Shown here piece after piece: positions 19,168 through 26,216 of a DNA stretch of 64,000 bases. How positions within the stretch are numbered: the stretch's first letter is position 1; each line of letters opens with the position of its first letter. Location: the NCBI RefSeq assembly GCF_026340975.1, contig NZ_JAPEOS010000001.1, positions 1,324,501 to 1,388,500 on the forward strand, written 5' to 3'. The notes under the pieces were generated by a model. That model worked only from the letters and a program-made list of their open reading frames with translations, was not told where the DNA came from and made no database searches. The position numbers were made by a program, and so were the translations under genes. The DNA comes from Streptomyces sp. NBC_01214. GTDB taxonomy: Bacteria; Actinomycetota; Actinomycetes; Streptomycetales; Streptomycetaceae.

Positions 19168-19199
19168 GTGGTCTACACCAATTGTGGTGTAGACCAGTT
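19168..19199 (-). promoter_or_regulatory. Tandem DasR-responsive elements (dre) of nagE2
   Basis: Two adjacent 16-bp sites, GTGGTCTACACCAATT (19168-19183) and GTGGTGTAGACCAGTT (19184-19199), match the DasR consensus of the form ACTGGTCTAGACCACT. They lie directly upstream of nagE2. Confidence 0.88.
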
Positions 19200-19271
19200 G
19201 TAACACGGTGAGGGATAGATAAGGAACCTTCGATTTCCTGTGGCCTGGATCACACTCCCCGGGGTATATCG

Positions 19272-19303
19272 AAGGGCCCCCGGATCGTGATCCAGGGGCC
19301 CTT
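19272..19303 (-). terminator. Terminator of nagE1
   Basis: A 15-bp stem with one mismatch (AAGGGCCCCCGGATC, 2-nt centre) lies 36 bp downstream of the nagE1 stop on the minus strand. Confidence 0.8.
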
Positions 19304-19338
19304 GACGGACCGTTCGGTAACCCTGCCGGGACCCGGTC

Positions 19339-20640
19339 TCAGGCCTTGGTGGTCTCCGACTCCATCGCCGCGATCTCCTCGTCCGACTCCCGGCCCGGCG
19401 TCGCGAGGTCGAACTTCGTGATCGCGAAGCGGAACACCACGTAGTAGACGAGCGCGAAGCACAGGCCGATCGGAACGATCAGCCAGGGCTTCGTCGCCAG
19501 GTTCCAGTTGATGACGTAGTCGATCAGGCCCGCCGAGAAGCTGAAGCCGTCCTTGACGCCCAGCCCCCACGACACCGCCATGGACACGCCCGTCAGCACC
19601 GCGTGCACCGCGTACAGGACCGGCGCGACGAAGAGGAAGGAGTACTCCAGCGGCTCGGTGATCCCGGTGACGAACGAGGTCAGCGCCACCGACAGCATCA
19701 GACCCCCGACCTCCTTGCGCCGCTGCGGCTTCGCGCAGTGCGTGATCGCCAGCGCCGCCGCCGGCAACGCGAACATCATGATCGGGAAGAAGCCGGTCAG
19801 GAACAGGCCCGCCGTCGGGTCGCCGTGCAGGAACATGTTGATGTCACCGTGGTACGTCTTCCCGTCCGCCGCCGTGTACGAACCGAACTGGAACCAGACC
19901 GGCACGTTCAGGAACTGGTGCAGACCGATCACCAGCAACGCGCGGTTCGCGACGCCGAAGATGCCGCCGCCCCAGGCGCCGAGCCCGCGCAGCCAGTCGG
20001 AGAAGCTCTCCAGCGCGTCCCCCACCGGCGGCCAGACCCACAGGCAGAGCGCGGCGAAGGCGATCGCGACGAAGGACATGATGATCGGGACCAGCCGCCG
20101 ACCGTTGAAGAAGCCGAGCCAGTCCACCAACTTCACCCGGTGGTACCGCTGCCAGAAATGGGCCGCCAGCAGCCCCATGATGATGCCGCCGAAGACCCCG
20201 GGATTCTGGTAGGTGTACGCCACGAAGGTGTCGTTCGGCCCCAGGCAACCGCCCCCGATGTCCTTGGTCCCCACCGGGCAGGCCTTCTGGAACGCGTGCA
20301 GCACCCCCCGGTAGACGAGGAACCCCGCCGTGGCCGCGAGCGCGGTCGAACCGTCCGCCTTCTTCGCCATGCCGATGGCGACACCGATGCAGAAGAGCAG
20401 CGGCAGGCCGAGGTCGGGGTCGAGCAGCGCCCCGCCCGCGCCCGCCATCACCTTGGCGACGTCCGTCCACTGCAGGCCCTCGTCGCCGAAGACGTCCGGC
20501 TGCCCCAGCCGCAACAGGATGCCCGCCGCGGGCAGTACGGCGATGGGGAGCTGAAGGCTCCGCCCCATCTTCTGCAGCCCCTGGAACAGGTTGTTCCGCC
20601 AATTCGGTTGTGGCGCTGCTTTGGAGCTGCTCACGCTCAT
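19339..20640 (-). CDS. nagE1: Second GlcNAc-type PTS EIIC permease (NagE1)
   Basis: A 433-residue paralogue of NagE2 with the same EIIC architecture (GITEPLEYSFLFVAPVLYAVHAVLTG, GLHQFLNVPVWFQFG) and the same C-terminal tail TPGRESDEEIAAM. It contains a loop absent from NagE2 (KACPVGTKDIGGGCLGPND) with two cysteines. The start ATG at 20640 gives MSVSSSKAAPQPN; an upstream in-frame start at 20853 would overlap the divergent promoter and dre. The gene is divergent from nagF, with one dre between them. Specificity for GlcNAc is inferred from family and context. Confidence 0.92.
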   Translation of the reverse strand: MSVSSSKAAPQPNWRNNLFQGLQKMGRSLQLPIAVLPAAGILLRLGQPDVFGDEGLQWTDVAKVMAGAGGALLDPDLGLPLLFCIGVAIGMAKKADGSTALAATAGFLVYRGVLHAFQKACPVGTKDIGGGCLGPNDTFVAYTYQNPGVFGGIIMGLLAAHFWQRYHRVKLVDWLGFFNGRRLVPIIMSFVAIAFAALCLWVWPPVGDALESFSDWLRGLGAWGGGIFGVANRALLVIGLHQFLNVPVWFQFGSYTAADGKTYHGDINMFLHGDPTAGLFLTGFFPIMMFALPAAALAITHCAKPQRRKEVGGLMLSVALTSFVTGITEPLEYSFLFVAPVLYAVHAVLTGVSMAVSWGLGVKDGFSFSAGLIDYVINWNLATKPWLIVPIGLCFALVYYVVFRFAITKFDLATPGRESDEEIAAMESETTKA

Positions 20641-20690
20641 CGGCGTCCTCCCTGACCGGCCCGTTTTGGCTGCCGCAACACTTGCGGCAC

Positions 20691-20706
20691 ACTGGTGTAG
20701 ACCAGT
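20691..20706. promoter_or_regulatory. DasR-responsive element between nagE1 and nagF
   Basis: ACTGGTGTAGACCAGT is a near-perfect palindrome matching the dre consensus. It is 51 bp upstream of nagE1 and about 160 bp upstream of nagF, so it can control both. Confidence 0.88.
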
Positions 20707-20867
20707 TGTGGGCAGGTTGCTGCTGATCGTCATCATTCGGCAGAGGCCGGTCATGTGCCTGCATAGATGGGCCAACCGTGCGTTACCGTGACGAAGCGGA
20801 CCATGCCGGTGGGTAGCCACGAACTGGCCGCCGAGACTCGTTCTTCGAAACACTCAGGGAGAAACAC

Positions 20868-21101
20868 ATGGCCACCAAGGCTGAGAAGATCGTCGCCGGG
20901 CTCGGCGGCATCGAGAACATCGAAGAGGTCGAGGGCTGCATCACCCGCCTGCGCACCGAGGTCATCAACCCGGACCTGGTCGACGAAGCCGCGCTCAAGG
21001 CCGCCGGCGCCCACGGCGTCGTCAAGATGGGCACCGCGATCCAGGTCGTCATCGGCACCGACGCCGACCCGATCGCCGCCGACATCGAAGACATGATGTG
21101 A
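20868..21101 (+). CDS. nagF: GlcNAc PTS EIIB component (NagF)
   Basis: A 77-residue cytosolic phosphocarrier. The phosphorylated cysteine is C24 in VEGCITRLRTEV, and the rest (VKMGTAIQVVIGTDADPIAADIED) is the canonical EIIB fold of the glucose/GlcNAc family. It passes phosphate from the common EIIA to the EIIC permeases NagE1 and NagE2, which lack their own EIIB domains. The ATG follows AGGGAGA at a normal distance. It is divergent from nagE1 with a dre in the shared region, and a strong hairpin follows the stop. Confidence 0.95.
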   Translation: MATKAEKIVAGLGGIENIEEVEGCITRLRTEVINPDLVDEAALKAAGAHGVVKMGTAIQVVIGTDADPIAADIEDMM

Positions 21102-21127
21102 TCCGGACCCGCTAGGCAGGTCCCGGC

Positions 21128-21159
21128 AGACCCCGTCCCGGAAGCCCCGGACGGGGTCT
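21128..21159 (+). terminator. Terminator of nagF
   Basis: An 11-bp perfect stem (AGACCCCGTCC) with a 10-nt loop, ending in TCTTCG, 26 bp after the nagF stop. Confidence 0.85.
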
Positions 21160-21206
21160 TCGCACAGCGGCACGGGCCCGGGCGGGCAGGGACTAGGCTC
21201 GGAGCC

Positions 21207-21932
<726 letters not shown>

Positions 21933-21970
21933 GCGGCAACCGCCGGGCCCGTCCCGGCGTCCAGGAAGAT

Positions 21971-22002
21971 ACGGGCGCACGGTCTCGAAGCCGTGCGCCC
22001 GT
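21971..22002 (+). terminator. Terminator of rph
   Basis: A 12-bp perfect stem (ACGGGCGCACGG) with an 8-nt loop, 38 bp after the rph stop. Confidence 0.85.
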
Positions 22003-22037
22003 CCTCGTAGCGTCCAAGCCCCCAGGGGGAGAACCGC

Positions 22038-22418
22038 ATGAAGCTCCGCATAGCGGCCGTAGCCGTGGCCGCCGTACTCACCGTCCCGGCCCTGTCCGCC
22101 TGCGACGCGATCTCCACGGCCATGGACTGCGCGAACACGGCCGTGGCCATCACCGACGGCGCGAACGACCTCCAGCAGGCCGTCTCCCAGGCGGGCAACA
22201 GCCCCCAGGACGCCCAGAACGCGCTCAACCAGATCGAGTCGAACCTGAAGAAGATCGGCGACCAGACGGACAACGCCGACCTGGGCAAGGCCATCGACTC
22301 GATGAACACGGCCGTCAAGAACGTCCGCGCCTCGATCGAGAGCGGCAACACCGCCCCGGACATCAAGCCGGTCGCGGACGCTGCGAGCGAGCTCTCCAAG
22401 GTCTGCACCCCGGGCTGA
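22038..22418 (+). CDS. Small lipoprotein
   Basis: A 126-residue exported lipoprotein: signal sequence MKLRIAAVAVAAVLTVPALSAC with the lipidated cysteine at residue 22. The mature part is helical and rich in Gln/Asn/Asp (QQAVSQAGNSPQDAQNALNQIESNLKK split over two predicted helices), compatible with a small helical bundle or coiled coil on the outer face of the membrane. A second cysteine, near DCANTAV, and one near the C-terminus (KVCTPG) could form a disulfide. Function unknown. The ATG follows GGGGGAGA at 9 nt. It sits between rph and rdgB, and the next gene starts 17 bp after its stop. Confidence 0.8.
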   Translation: MKLRIAAVAVAAVLTVPALSACDAISTAMDCANTAVAITDGANDLQQAVSQAGNSPQDAQNALNQIESNLKKIGDQTDNADLGKAIDSMNTAVKNVRASIESGNTAPDIKPVADAASELSKVCTPG

Positions 22419-22434
22419 CCCGGATAATGGGGGC

Positions 22435-23049
22435 ATGACCTCGACGCCCAGCCGCCTCATCCTGGCCACCCGCAACGCGGGCAAAGTCTCCGAACTCCGC
22501 GCGATCCTGTCCGACGCCGGCCTGCCGCACGAGCTGGTCGGCGCGGACGCGTACCCCGAGATCCCGGACGTCAAGGAAACCGGCGTCACCTTCGCCGAGA
22601 ACGCCCTCCTCAAGGCCCACGCCCTGGCCCGCGCCACCGGCCTCCCGGCGGTCGCCGACGACTCCGGCCTCTGCGTGGACGTCCTGCACGGCGCTCCCGG
22701 CATCTTCTCGGCGCGCTGGGCCGGCACCCACGGCGACGACAAGGCCAACCTGGACCTGCTGCTGGCCCAGCTCGGCGACATCGCCGACGAGAACCGCGGG
22801 GCCCACTTCGCGTGCGCGGCGGCCCTGGCCCTCCCGGACGGCACCGAACGCGTCGTCGAGGGCCGCCTCCTCGGCACCCTCCGCCACACCCCGTCCGGCA
22901 CCGGCGGCTTCGGCTACGACCCGATCCTCCAGCCGCAGGGCGACACCCGCACGTGCGCGGAACTGACCCCGGCGGAGAAGAACGCCATCTCCCACCGCGG
23001 CCAGGCCTTCCGGGCCCTGGTCCCCTTCGTCCGCGCCCTCCTGGGCTGA
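22435..23049 (+). CDS. rdgB: XTP/dITP pyrophosphatase (RdgB/HAM1)
   Basis: A 204-residue nucleotide-pool sanitising enzyme that hydrolyses non-canonical purine triphosphates. The signatures are LILATRNAGKVSEL at the N-terminus, the catalytic VADDSGLCVD, GIFSARWAG, GTGGFGYDPIL and SHRGQAFRAL. The length is typical. The ATG at 22435 is 6 nt after GATAAT, which predicts its own leaderless transcript despite the close lipoprotein gene upstream. It is convergent with tRNA-Leu, and a very strong hairpin lies between them. Confidence 0.96.
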   Translation: MTSTPSRLILATRNAGKVSELRAILSDAGLPHELVGADAYPEIPDVKETGVTFAENALLKAHALARATGLPAVADDSGLCVDVLHGAPGIFSARWAGTHGDDKANLDLLLAQLGDIADENRGAHFACAAALALPDGTERVVEGRLLGTLRHTPSGTGGFGYDPILQPQGDTRTCAELTPAEKNAISHRGQAFRALVPFVRALLG

Positions 23050-23086
23050 CGCGGACCGATCCGGCGGCCGTCGCCGGGACGCGGAC

Positions 23087-23133
23087 ACGCCGAAGGCCCC
23101 GTACGTGACAACTACGTACGGGGCCTTCGGCGT
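23087..23133. terminator. Bidirectional terminator between rdgB and tRNA-Leu
   Basis: A perfect stem of about 20 bp around CCGAAGGCCCCGTACGT with a 7-nt loop. It lies between the convergent rdgB and tRNA gene and can terminate both. Confidence 0.92.
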
Positions 23134-23138
23134 AGATG

Positions 23139-23222
23139 TGCGGTTGGGGGGACTCGAACCCCCACGGGTTTTACCCCACTTGGACCTAAACCAAGCGTGA
23201 CTGCCAATTCCACCACAACCGC
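23139..23222 (-). tRNA. tRNA-Leu (anticodon UAG)
   Basis: A class II tRNA on the minus strand: acceptor stem GCGGTTG/CAACCGC, D-arm TGGTGGAATTGGCAG, anticodon stem CTTGG/CCAAG with loop TTTAGGT giving anticodon TAG, a long variable arm around TGGGGTAAAACCC, and the T-arm GGGGGTTCGAGTCCCCC. CCA is not encoded. It reads CUA and possibly other CUN leucine codons. Confidence 0.97.
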
Positions 23223-23269
23223 GACATGTGGCCCAATTCGGACATTGCGCCCTGTTGGGTCGCTCCAGT

Positions 23270-24280
23270 CTACGGGCGACTGGAGCTGGAGTCAGCCCTG
23301 GGGGGACGCTTCCGACACCACGTGTCTGTCAGGGCGTGGCAGTTGGGGCAGAGGTACCTGAGGTTCTCGCGTCGGCTGTCGAGCCAGTCGCCACTGACGT
23401 GGTCGATCTGAAGGGTGAGCGGTCGCCCATGCCATTCGCCGAGATTCCCGCAGCCGGCGCATGCGTAGGGGACCCCGACTTCCTGCAGGGCCTGATGCAG
23501 CCGGGAGCGCTTGGGTCGCGAGGACCCCTCCGGGCGCAGGGTGAGTACGGCCAGTGCGATGGGCTCGGCTGTCGCCGCCGGACGCCTGCTCCACGGGCGG
23601 CGCGTGAAATGGCGGACGTCCAGTTCGAGTTGTGCCACCTTGCGTCGCAGTCGACGGTGGTTCACGTCGTTGACCTCGATGCCGAGTGCACGCATGAGGT
23701 CCGCATAGCTCGTAGCGCCCGGAACGGCCGCACGCAACTCGGCCTCGGGGATGAGCAGGCGCGTGTTCCGGAAGTGGGCGGTGCTGATGTCCTGCTCCTT
23801 CAGCGCCCTCGCGAGTGCGGCACGCGACCGGCCGTCGTCGGTCATGCCCAGCGTGCGCGCCGTACCCCTGATGCTGTCGGAGGTGGCAGCGGCGTCCCTG
23901 AGTTCCTCCGTGGTGAAGGGCAACTCGACGCGATCACGCTGCGCGCCCTTGAAGTGGCTGGCGTCGATGCCTGCCGCGTCCATGCGGCGAACGATGTGCG
24001 ACAAGGTGCCGGTCGCCGGTCGGGCGCCGAGTTTCAGTGCGACCTCACGGACGGTCGCGGAAGAGGCTGCGGCCGAGGCGATGGCCTCGTCGGTGTAGGT
24101 GTGCCGGAAGCTCCGGTTTGCGAAGTGGCCGGCGTCGATTCCGTAGAGCTTCACCTTGGCCTGGAGTGCCCGGCGCTGTCCGCCACTGGCCCTCAGTCCG
24201 AGCCGCCTCATCAGATCGGCCCAGCTCTTCGAATCGGCAACGGCCGAAGCCAGTGCCTGCTGCTCGTGCGAGTCGTTCAC
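23270..24280 (-). CDS. HNH endonuclease with four repeated helical modules
   Basis: The product (336 residues from the GTG at 24280) ends in an HNH nuclease domain: two zinc-binding pairs CAGC and CPNC flank the core LQIDHVSGDW, REN and CHALT, so the His-Asn-His set looks complete. The N-terminal two thirds are four divergent copies of a module of about 55-60 residues. Each contains an HTH-like helical stretch such as SWADLMRRLGL, ATVREVALKLG, SIRGTARTLG and SYADLMRALGI, and each ends in D-x-x-HF or T-A-HF (AGHF, ASHF, TAHF, VRHF). This suggests a sequence-reading array joined to a DNA-cutting domain, as in mobile or homing nucleases. It lies 47 bp upstream of tRNA-Leu on the same strand. Composition appears less GC-rich than its neighbours. 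An upstream GTG at 24334 is an alternative start. Confidence 0.8.
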   Translation of the reverse strand: MNDSHEQQALASAVADSKSWADLMRRLGLRASGGQRRALQAKVKLYGIDAGHFANRSFRHTYTDEAIASAAASSATVREVALKLGARPATGTLSHIVRRMDAAGIDASHFKGAQRDRVELPFTTEELRDAAATSDSIRGTARTLGMTDDGRSRAALARALKEQDISTAHFRNTRLLIPEAELRAAVPGATSYADLMRALGIEVNDVNHRRLRRKVAQLELDVRHFTRRPWSRRPAATAEPIALAVLTLRPEGSSRPKRSRLHQALQEVGVPYACAGCGNLGEWHGRPLTLQIDHVSGDWLDSRRENLRYLCPNCHALTDTWCRKRPPRADSSSSRP

Positions 24281-24375
24281 TTTCGCCCCCGTACGTTCGG
24301 CCGCGTGTGCGGCGCTCGTACGGAGTAACGGCACCGGAAGGCGGACGGTTACGGGCTATTTCGTCCGATAAGCGG

Positions 24376-24406
24376 AGCGGCCCGCACCGGTGGGGTGCGG
24401 GCCGCT
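24376..24406 (-). terminator. Terminator of bcp
   Basis: A 13-bp perfect stem (AGCGGCCCGCACC) with a 5-nt loop, 19 bp beyond the bcp stop on the minus strand. Confidence 0.85.
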
Positions 24407-24425
24407 TGTCGAGGGGAGGGTGGAG

Positions 24426-24893
24426 TTAGAGGCCCAGGTCTTTGATGATCTTGGCTACGTGGCCCGTGGCCTTGACGTTGTAGAAGGCGTGCTCGACCTT
24501 GCCCTCCTCGTCGACGACCACCGTGGAGCGGATGACCCCGGTGACCGTCTTGCCGTACAGCTTCTTCTCGCCGTACGCGCCGTACGCCGTCAGCGTCTCC
24601 TTCTCCGGGTCGCTGACCAGGGCGACCTTCAGGTCCTCCTTCTCGCGGAACTTCGCCAGCTTCTCCGGCTTGTCCGGGGACACGCCGATGACGTCGTAGC
24701 CGTGTCCCGTCAGGAAGGCCAGGTTGTCCGTGAAGTCGCAGGCCTGCTTCGTGCAGCCCGGGGTCAGCGCGGCCGGGTAGAAGTAGACGATCACCTTGCG
24801 GCCCTTGTGGTCGGCGAGCGAGACCTCGTTGCCGTCCGCATCGGGCAGGGTGAAGGCGGGGGCGGTGTCGCCCGGCTGGAGTCGCTCGCTCAT
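24426..24893 (-). CDS. bcp: Thioredoxin-dependent thiol peroxidase (Bcp/PrxQ)
   Basis: A 155-residue atypical two-cysteine peroxiredoxin of the Bcp/PrxQ group that reduces hydroperoxides with thioredoxin. The peroxidatic cysteine is C47 in YPAALTPGCTKQACDF and the likely resolving cysteine is C52, the helix-located arrangement of PrxQ. The ATG at 24893 follows GAGGAGAG at 8 nt on the minus strand; a longer frame upstream has no benefit. It is cytosolic. It is divergent from the DUF3618 gene and followed by a hairpin terminator. Confidence 0.95.
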   Translation of the reverse strand: MSERLQPGDTAPAFTLPDADGNEVSLADHKGRKVIVYFYPAALTPGCTKQACDFTDNLAFLTGHGYDVIGVSPDKPEKLAKFREKEDLKVALVSDPEKETLTAYGAYGEKKLYGKTVTGVIRSTVVVDEEGKVEHAFYNVKATGHVAKIIKDLGL

Positions 24894-24997
24894 CGTGACA
24901 CTCTCCTCGGGAGGGGATCGGTATGCCATGAGACTAAGCTGACAGACTGTTCATGGCGGACTACGCCCCACACGACCACGACGACGGAGGCAGCGCG

Positions 24998-25339
24998 GTG
25001 CCGGAAGCCAGGACCCCCGCACAGGAAGCCAGGACCCCCGCACAGATCGAGGCGGACATCGTCCGCCGCCGTGAGCAGCTCGCCGAGACGCTCGACGAGA
25101 TCGGCGTGCGCATGCACCCGAAGACGATCATCGGGGACGCGAAGGCACGGGTCGCCTCGTCCGTCGACCAGACCGCCGGGCGGGCCTTCGCCACGGTGAA
25201 CCGGTTCGTGACGGACCTGCGCGACGGTCTGCGCCACGACGACGGGGCTCCGCGCGTCGACCGGATCGTACCCATGGCGCTGGTCGCCGTGAGCCTGGTC
25301 GGTCTGTTCGTGGTGTCGGCGCGCCGCAAGCGCGGATGA
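24998..25339 (+). CDS. DUF3618 family membrane-associated protein
   Basis: A small protein with the DUF3618 core ARTPAQIEADIVRRREQLAETLDEIG, followed by a helix-rich region and one C-terminal membrane helix (RIVPMALVAVSLVGLFVVSARRKRG), so it is probably anchored by its C-terminus with the N-terminus in the cytoplasm. Function is unknown. The GTG at 24998 (113 residues) is preferred because GGAGG lies 7 nt upstream; an in-frame ATG at 24953 would add 15 residues but has no SD. The first codons contain an exact 21-bp tandem duplication that doubles the motif EARTPAQ. Confidence 0.75.
   Translation: MPEARTPAQEARTPAQIEADIVRRREQLAETLDEIGVRMHPKTIIGDAKARVASSVDQTAGRAFATVNRFVTDLRDGLRHDDGAPRVDRIVPMALVAVSLVGLFVVSARRKRG
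25003..25044 (+). repeat. Exact 21-bp tandem duplication in DUF3618 gene
   Basis: The unit ggaagccaggacccccgcaca occurs twice in direct succession and in frame. Two identical copies indicate a recent duplication. Confidence 0.95.
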
Positions 25340-25382
25340 CCCTGAGCGGTACGGGACGGGCGCGGGCAGGTAGGTTCGGGGC

Positions 25383-25724
25383 GTGAGCGAGAACACCACC
25401 CACGACAAGCTGCCCATTCGCATGCTGCACGACCGCGTGCTCGTGAAGTCCGATCTGCCGGAGGGCGAGCGGCGCTCGGGCGGCGGCATCCTGATCCCCG
25501 CTACGGCCGCGGTGGGAAAGCGGCTGGCCTGGGCCGAGGTGGTCGCGGTCGGGCAGAACGTCCGGACGGTCGAGCCCGGTGACCGGGTGCTGTACGACCC
25601 CGAGGACCGTGCCGAGGTCGAGGTGCGCGGCGCGACGTACGTGCTGATGCGCGAGCGGGACCTGCACGCCGTGGCCGCGGAGCGGCTGGAGGGGTCGGAG
25701 GACTCCACGGGGCTGTACCTCTGA
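25383..25724 (+). CDS. GroES-like co-chaperonin family protein
   Basis: A 113-residue protein of the Cpn10 fold: LPIRMLHDRVLVKSDLPEGERRSGGGILIPATA, written here in two parts because the first strand and the mobile loop follow each other, then VVAVGQNVRTVEPGDRVLYDP and GATYVLMRERDLHAV. It is a divergent GroES paralogue without an adjacent groEL, so it may not serve the main chaperonin. The GTG start at 25383 lies 6 nt after TAGGTT, indicating a leaderless mRNA. A hairpin with a T-run follows. Confidence 0.85.
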   Translation: MSENTTHDKLPIRMLHDRVLVKSDLPEGERRSGGGILIPATAAVGKRLAWAEVVAVGQNVRTVEPGDRVLYDPEDRAEVEVRGATYVLMRERDLHAVAAERLEGSEDSTGLYL

Positions 25725-25736
25725 GGCGCTGAACAA

Positions 25737-25766
25737 GGGCTGGTGGCCCAGGTCACCGGCCCTTTT
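25737..25766 (+). terminator. Terminator of GroES-like gene
   Basis: A 9-bp stem (GGGCTGGTG with CACCGGCCC, one G-T pair), 8-nt loop, then TTTT: a classical intrinsic terminator. Confidence 0.85.
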
Positions 25767-25794
25767 CGCGGCCTTTTGCTACGGTGGGGGAGAA

Positions 25795-25835
25795 CCCCGA
25801 CGAGACGCGCCGTACCGGGTACGACAAGACGACGC
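25795..25835 (+). ncRNA. Guanidine-III riboswitch
   Basis: The segment contains CCCGACGAGACGCGCCGTAC, then CGGGTACGACAAGACGACGC. It follows the Thermobifida fusca guanidine-III aptamer as I remember it (CCGGACGAGGUGCGCCGUAC, then CCGGUCAGGACAAGACGGCGC), including the CGACGAG and ACAAGACG core elements of this pseudoknotted RNA. It lies 35-75 nt upstream of a SugE/Gdx exporter gene, the standard target. A probable -10 (TACGGT, 25780-25785) sits just before it. Binding of guanidinium should expose the SD GGAGGT at 25858-25863 and turn on translation. Confidence 0.88.
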
Positions 25836-25869
25836 ACCCCGTACCGCTCGTTGTCTCGGAGGTGCCGTC

Positions 25870-26190
25870 ATGGCATGGGTTCTTCTTCTCGTCGCCGGTC
25901 TGCTCGAAGTCGGCTGGTCGATCGGCATGAAGTTCACCGAAGGTTTCACCCGGCTGTGGCCCAGTGTGTTCACGGGTGCCGGGATCGTCGCGAGCATGGT
26001 GCTGCTGTCGTACGCCGCGAAGACCCTGCCCATCGGTACGGCGTACGGGGTGTGGGTGGGCATCGGTGCCGCCGGGGCGGCCGTGCTCGGCATGGCGGTG
26101 CTGGGTGAGCCCGTCACCGCCGCCCGGATCTTCTTCATCTGTCTGCTGCTGGTCGCCGTGGTGGGGCTGAAGGCGACCTCCGGTCACTGA
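25870..26190 (+). CDS. sugE: SMR-family guanidinium exporter (SugE/Gdx)
   Basis: A 106-residue four-helix small multidrug resistance protein. The essential proton/substrate carboxylate is E13 in VAGLLEVGWSIGMK; helix three has GTAYGVWVGIGAAGA and the fourth ends LVAVVGLKATSGH. The SugE branch is now known to export guanidinium rather than broad quaternary compounds, and the guanidine-III riboswitch directly upstream supports that role here. It works as a dual-topology homodimer in the inner membrane. A strong SD GGAGGT precedes the ATG. There is no partner SMR gene, consistent with a homodimer. Confidence 0.93.
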   Translation: MAWVLLLVAGLLEVGWSIGMKFTEGFTRLWPSVFTGAGIVASMVLLSYAAKTLPIGTAYGVWVGIGAAGAAVLGMAVLGEPVTAARIFFICLLLVAVVGLKATSGH

Positions 26191-26216
26191 CCGGCCCTGC
26201 CGGGCCGGGACCTGTT

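Noticed and set aside
23139..24334. Integrated prophage or ICE at tRNA-Leu
   Set aside because: No integrase, excisionase, att duplication of the tRNA 3' end or phage genes are visible; only one nuclease gene lies nearby.
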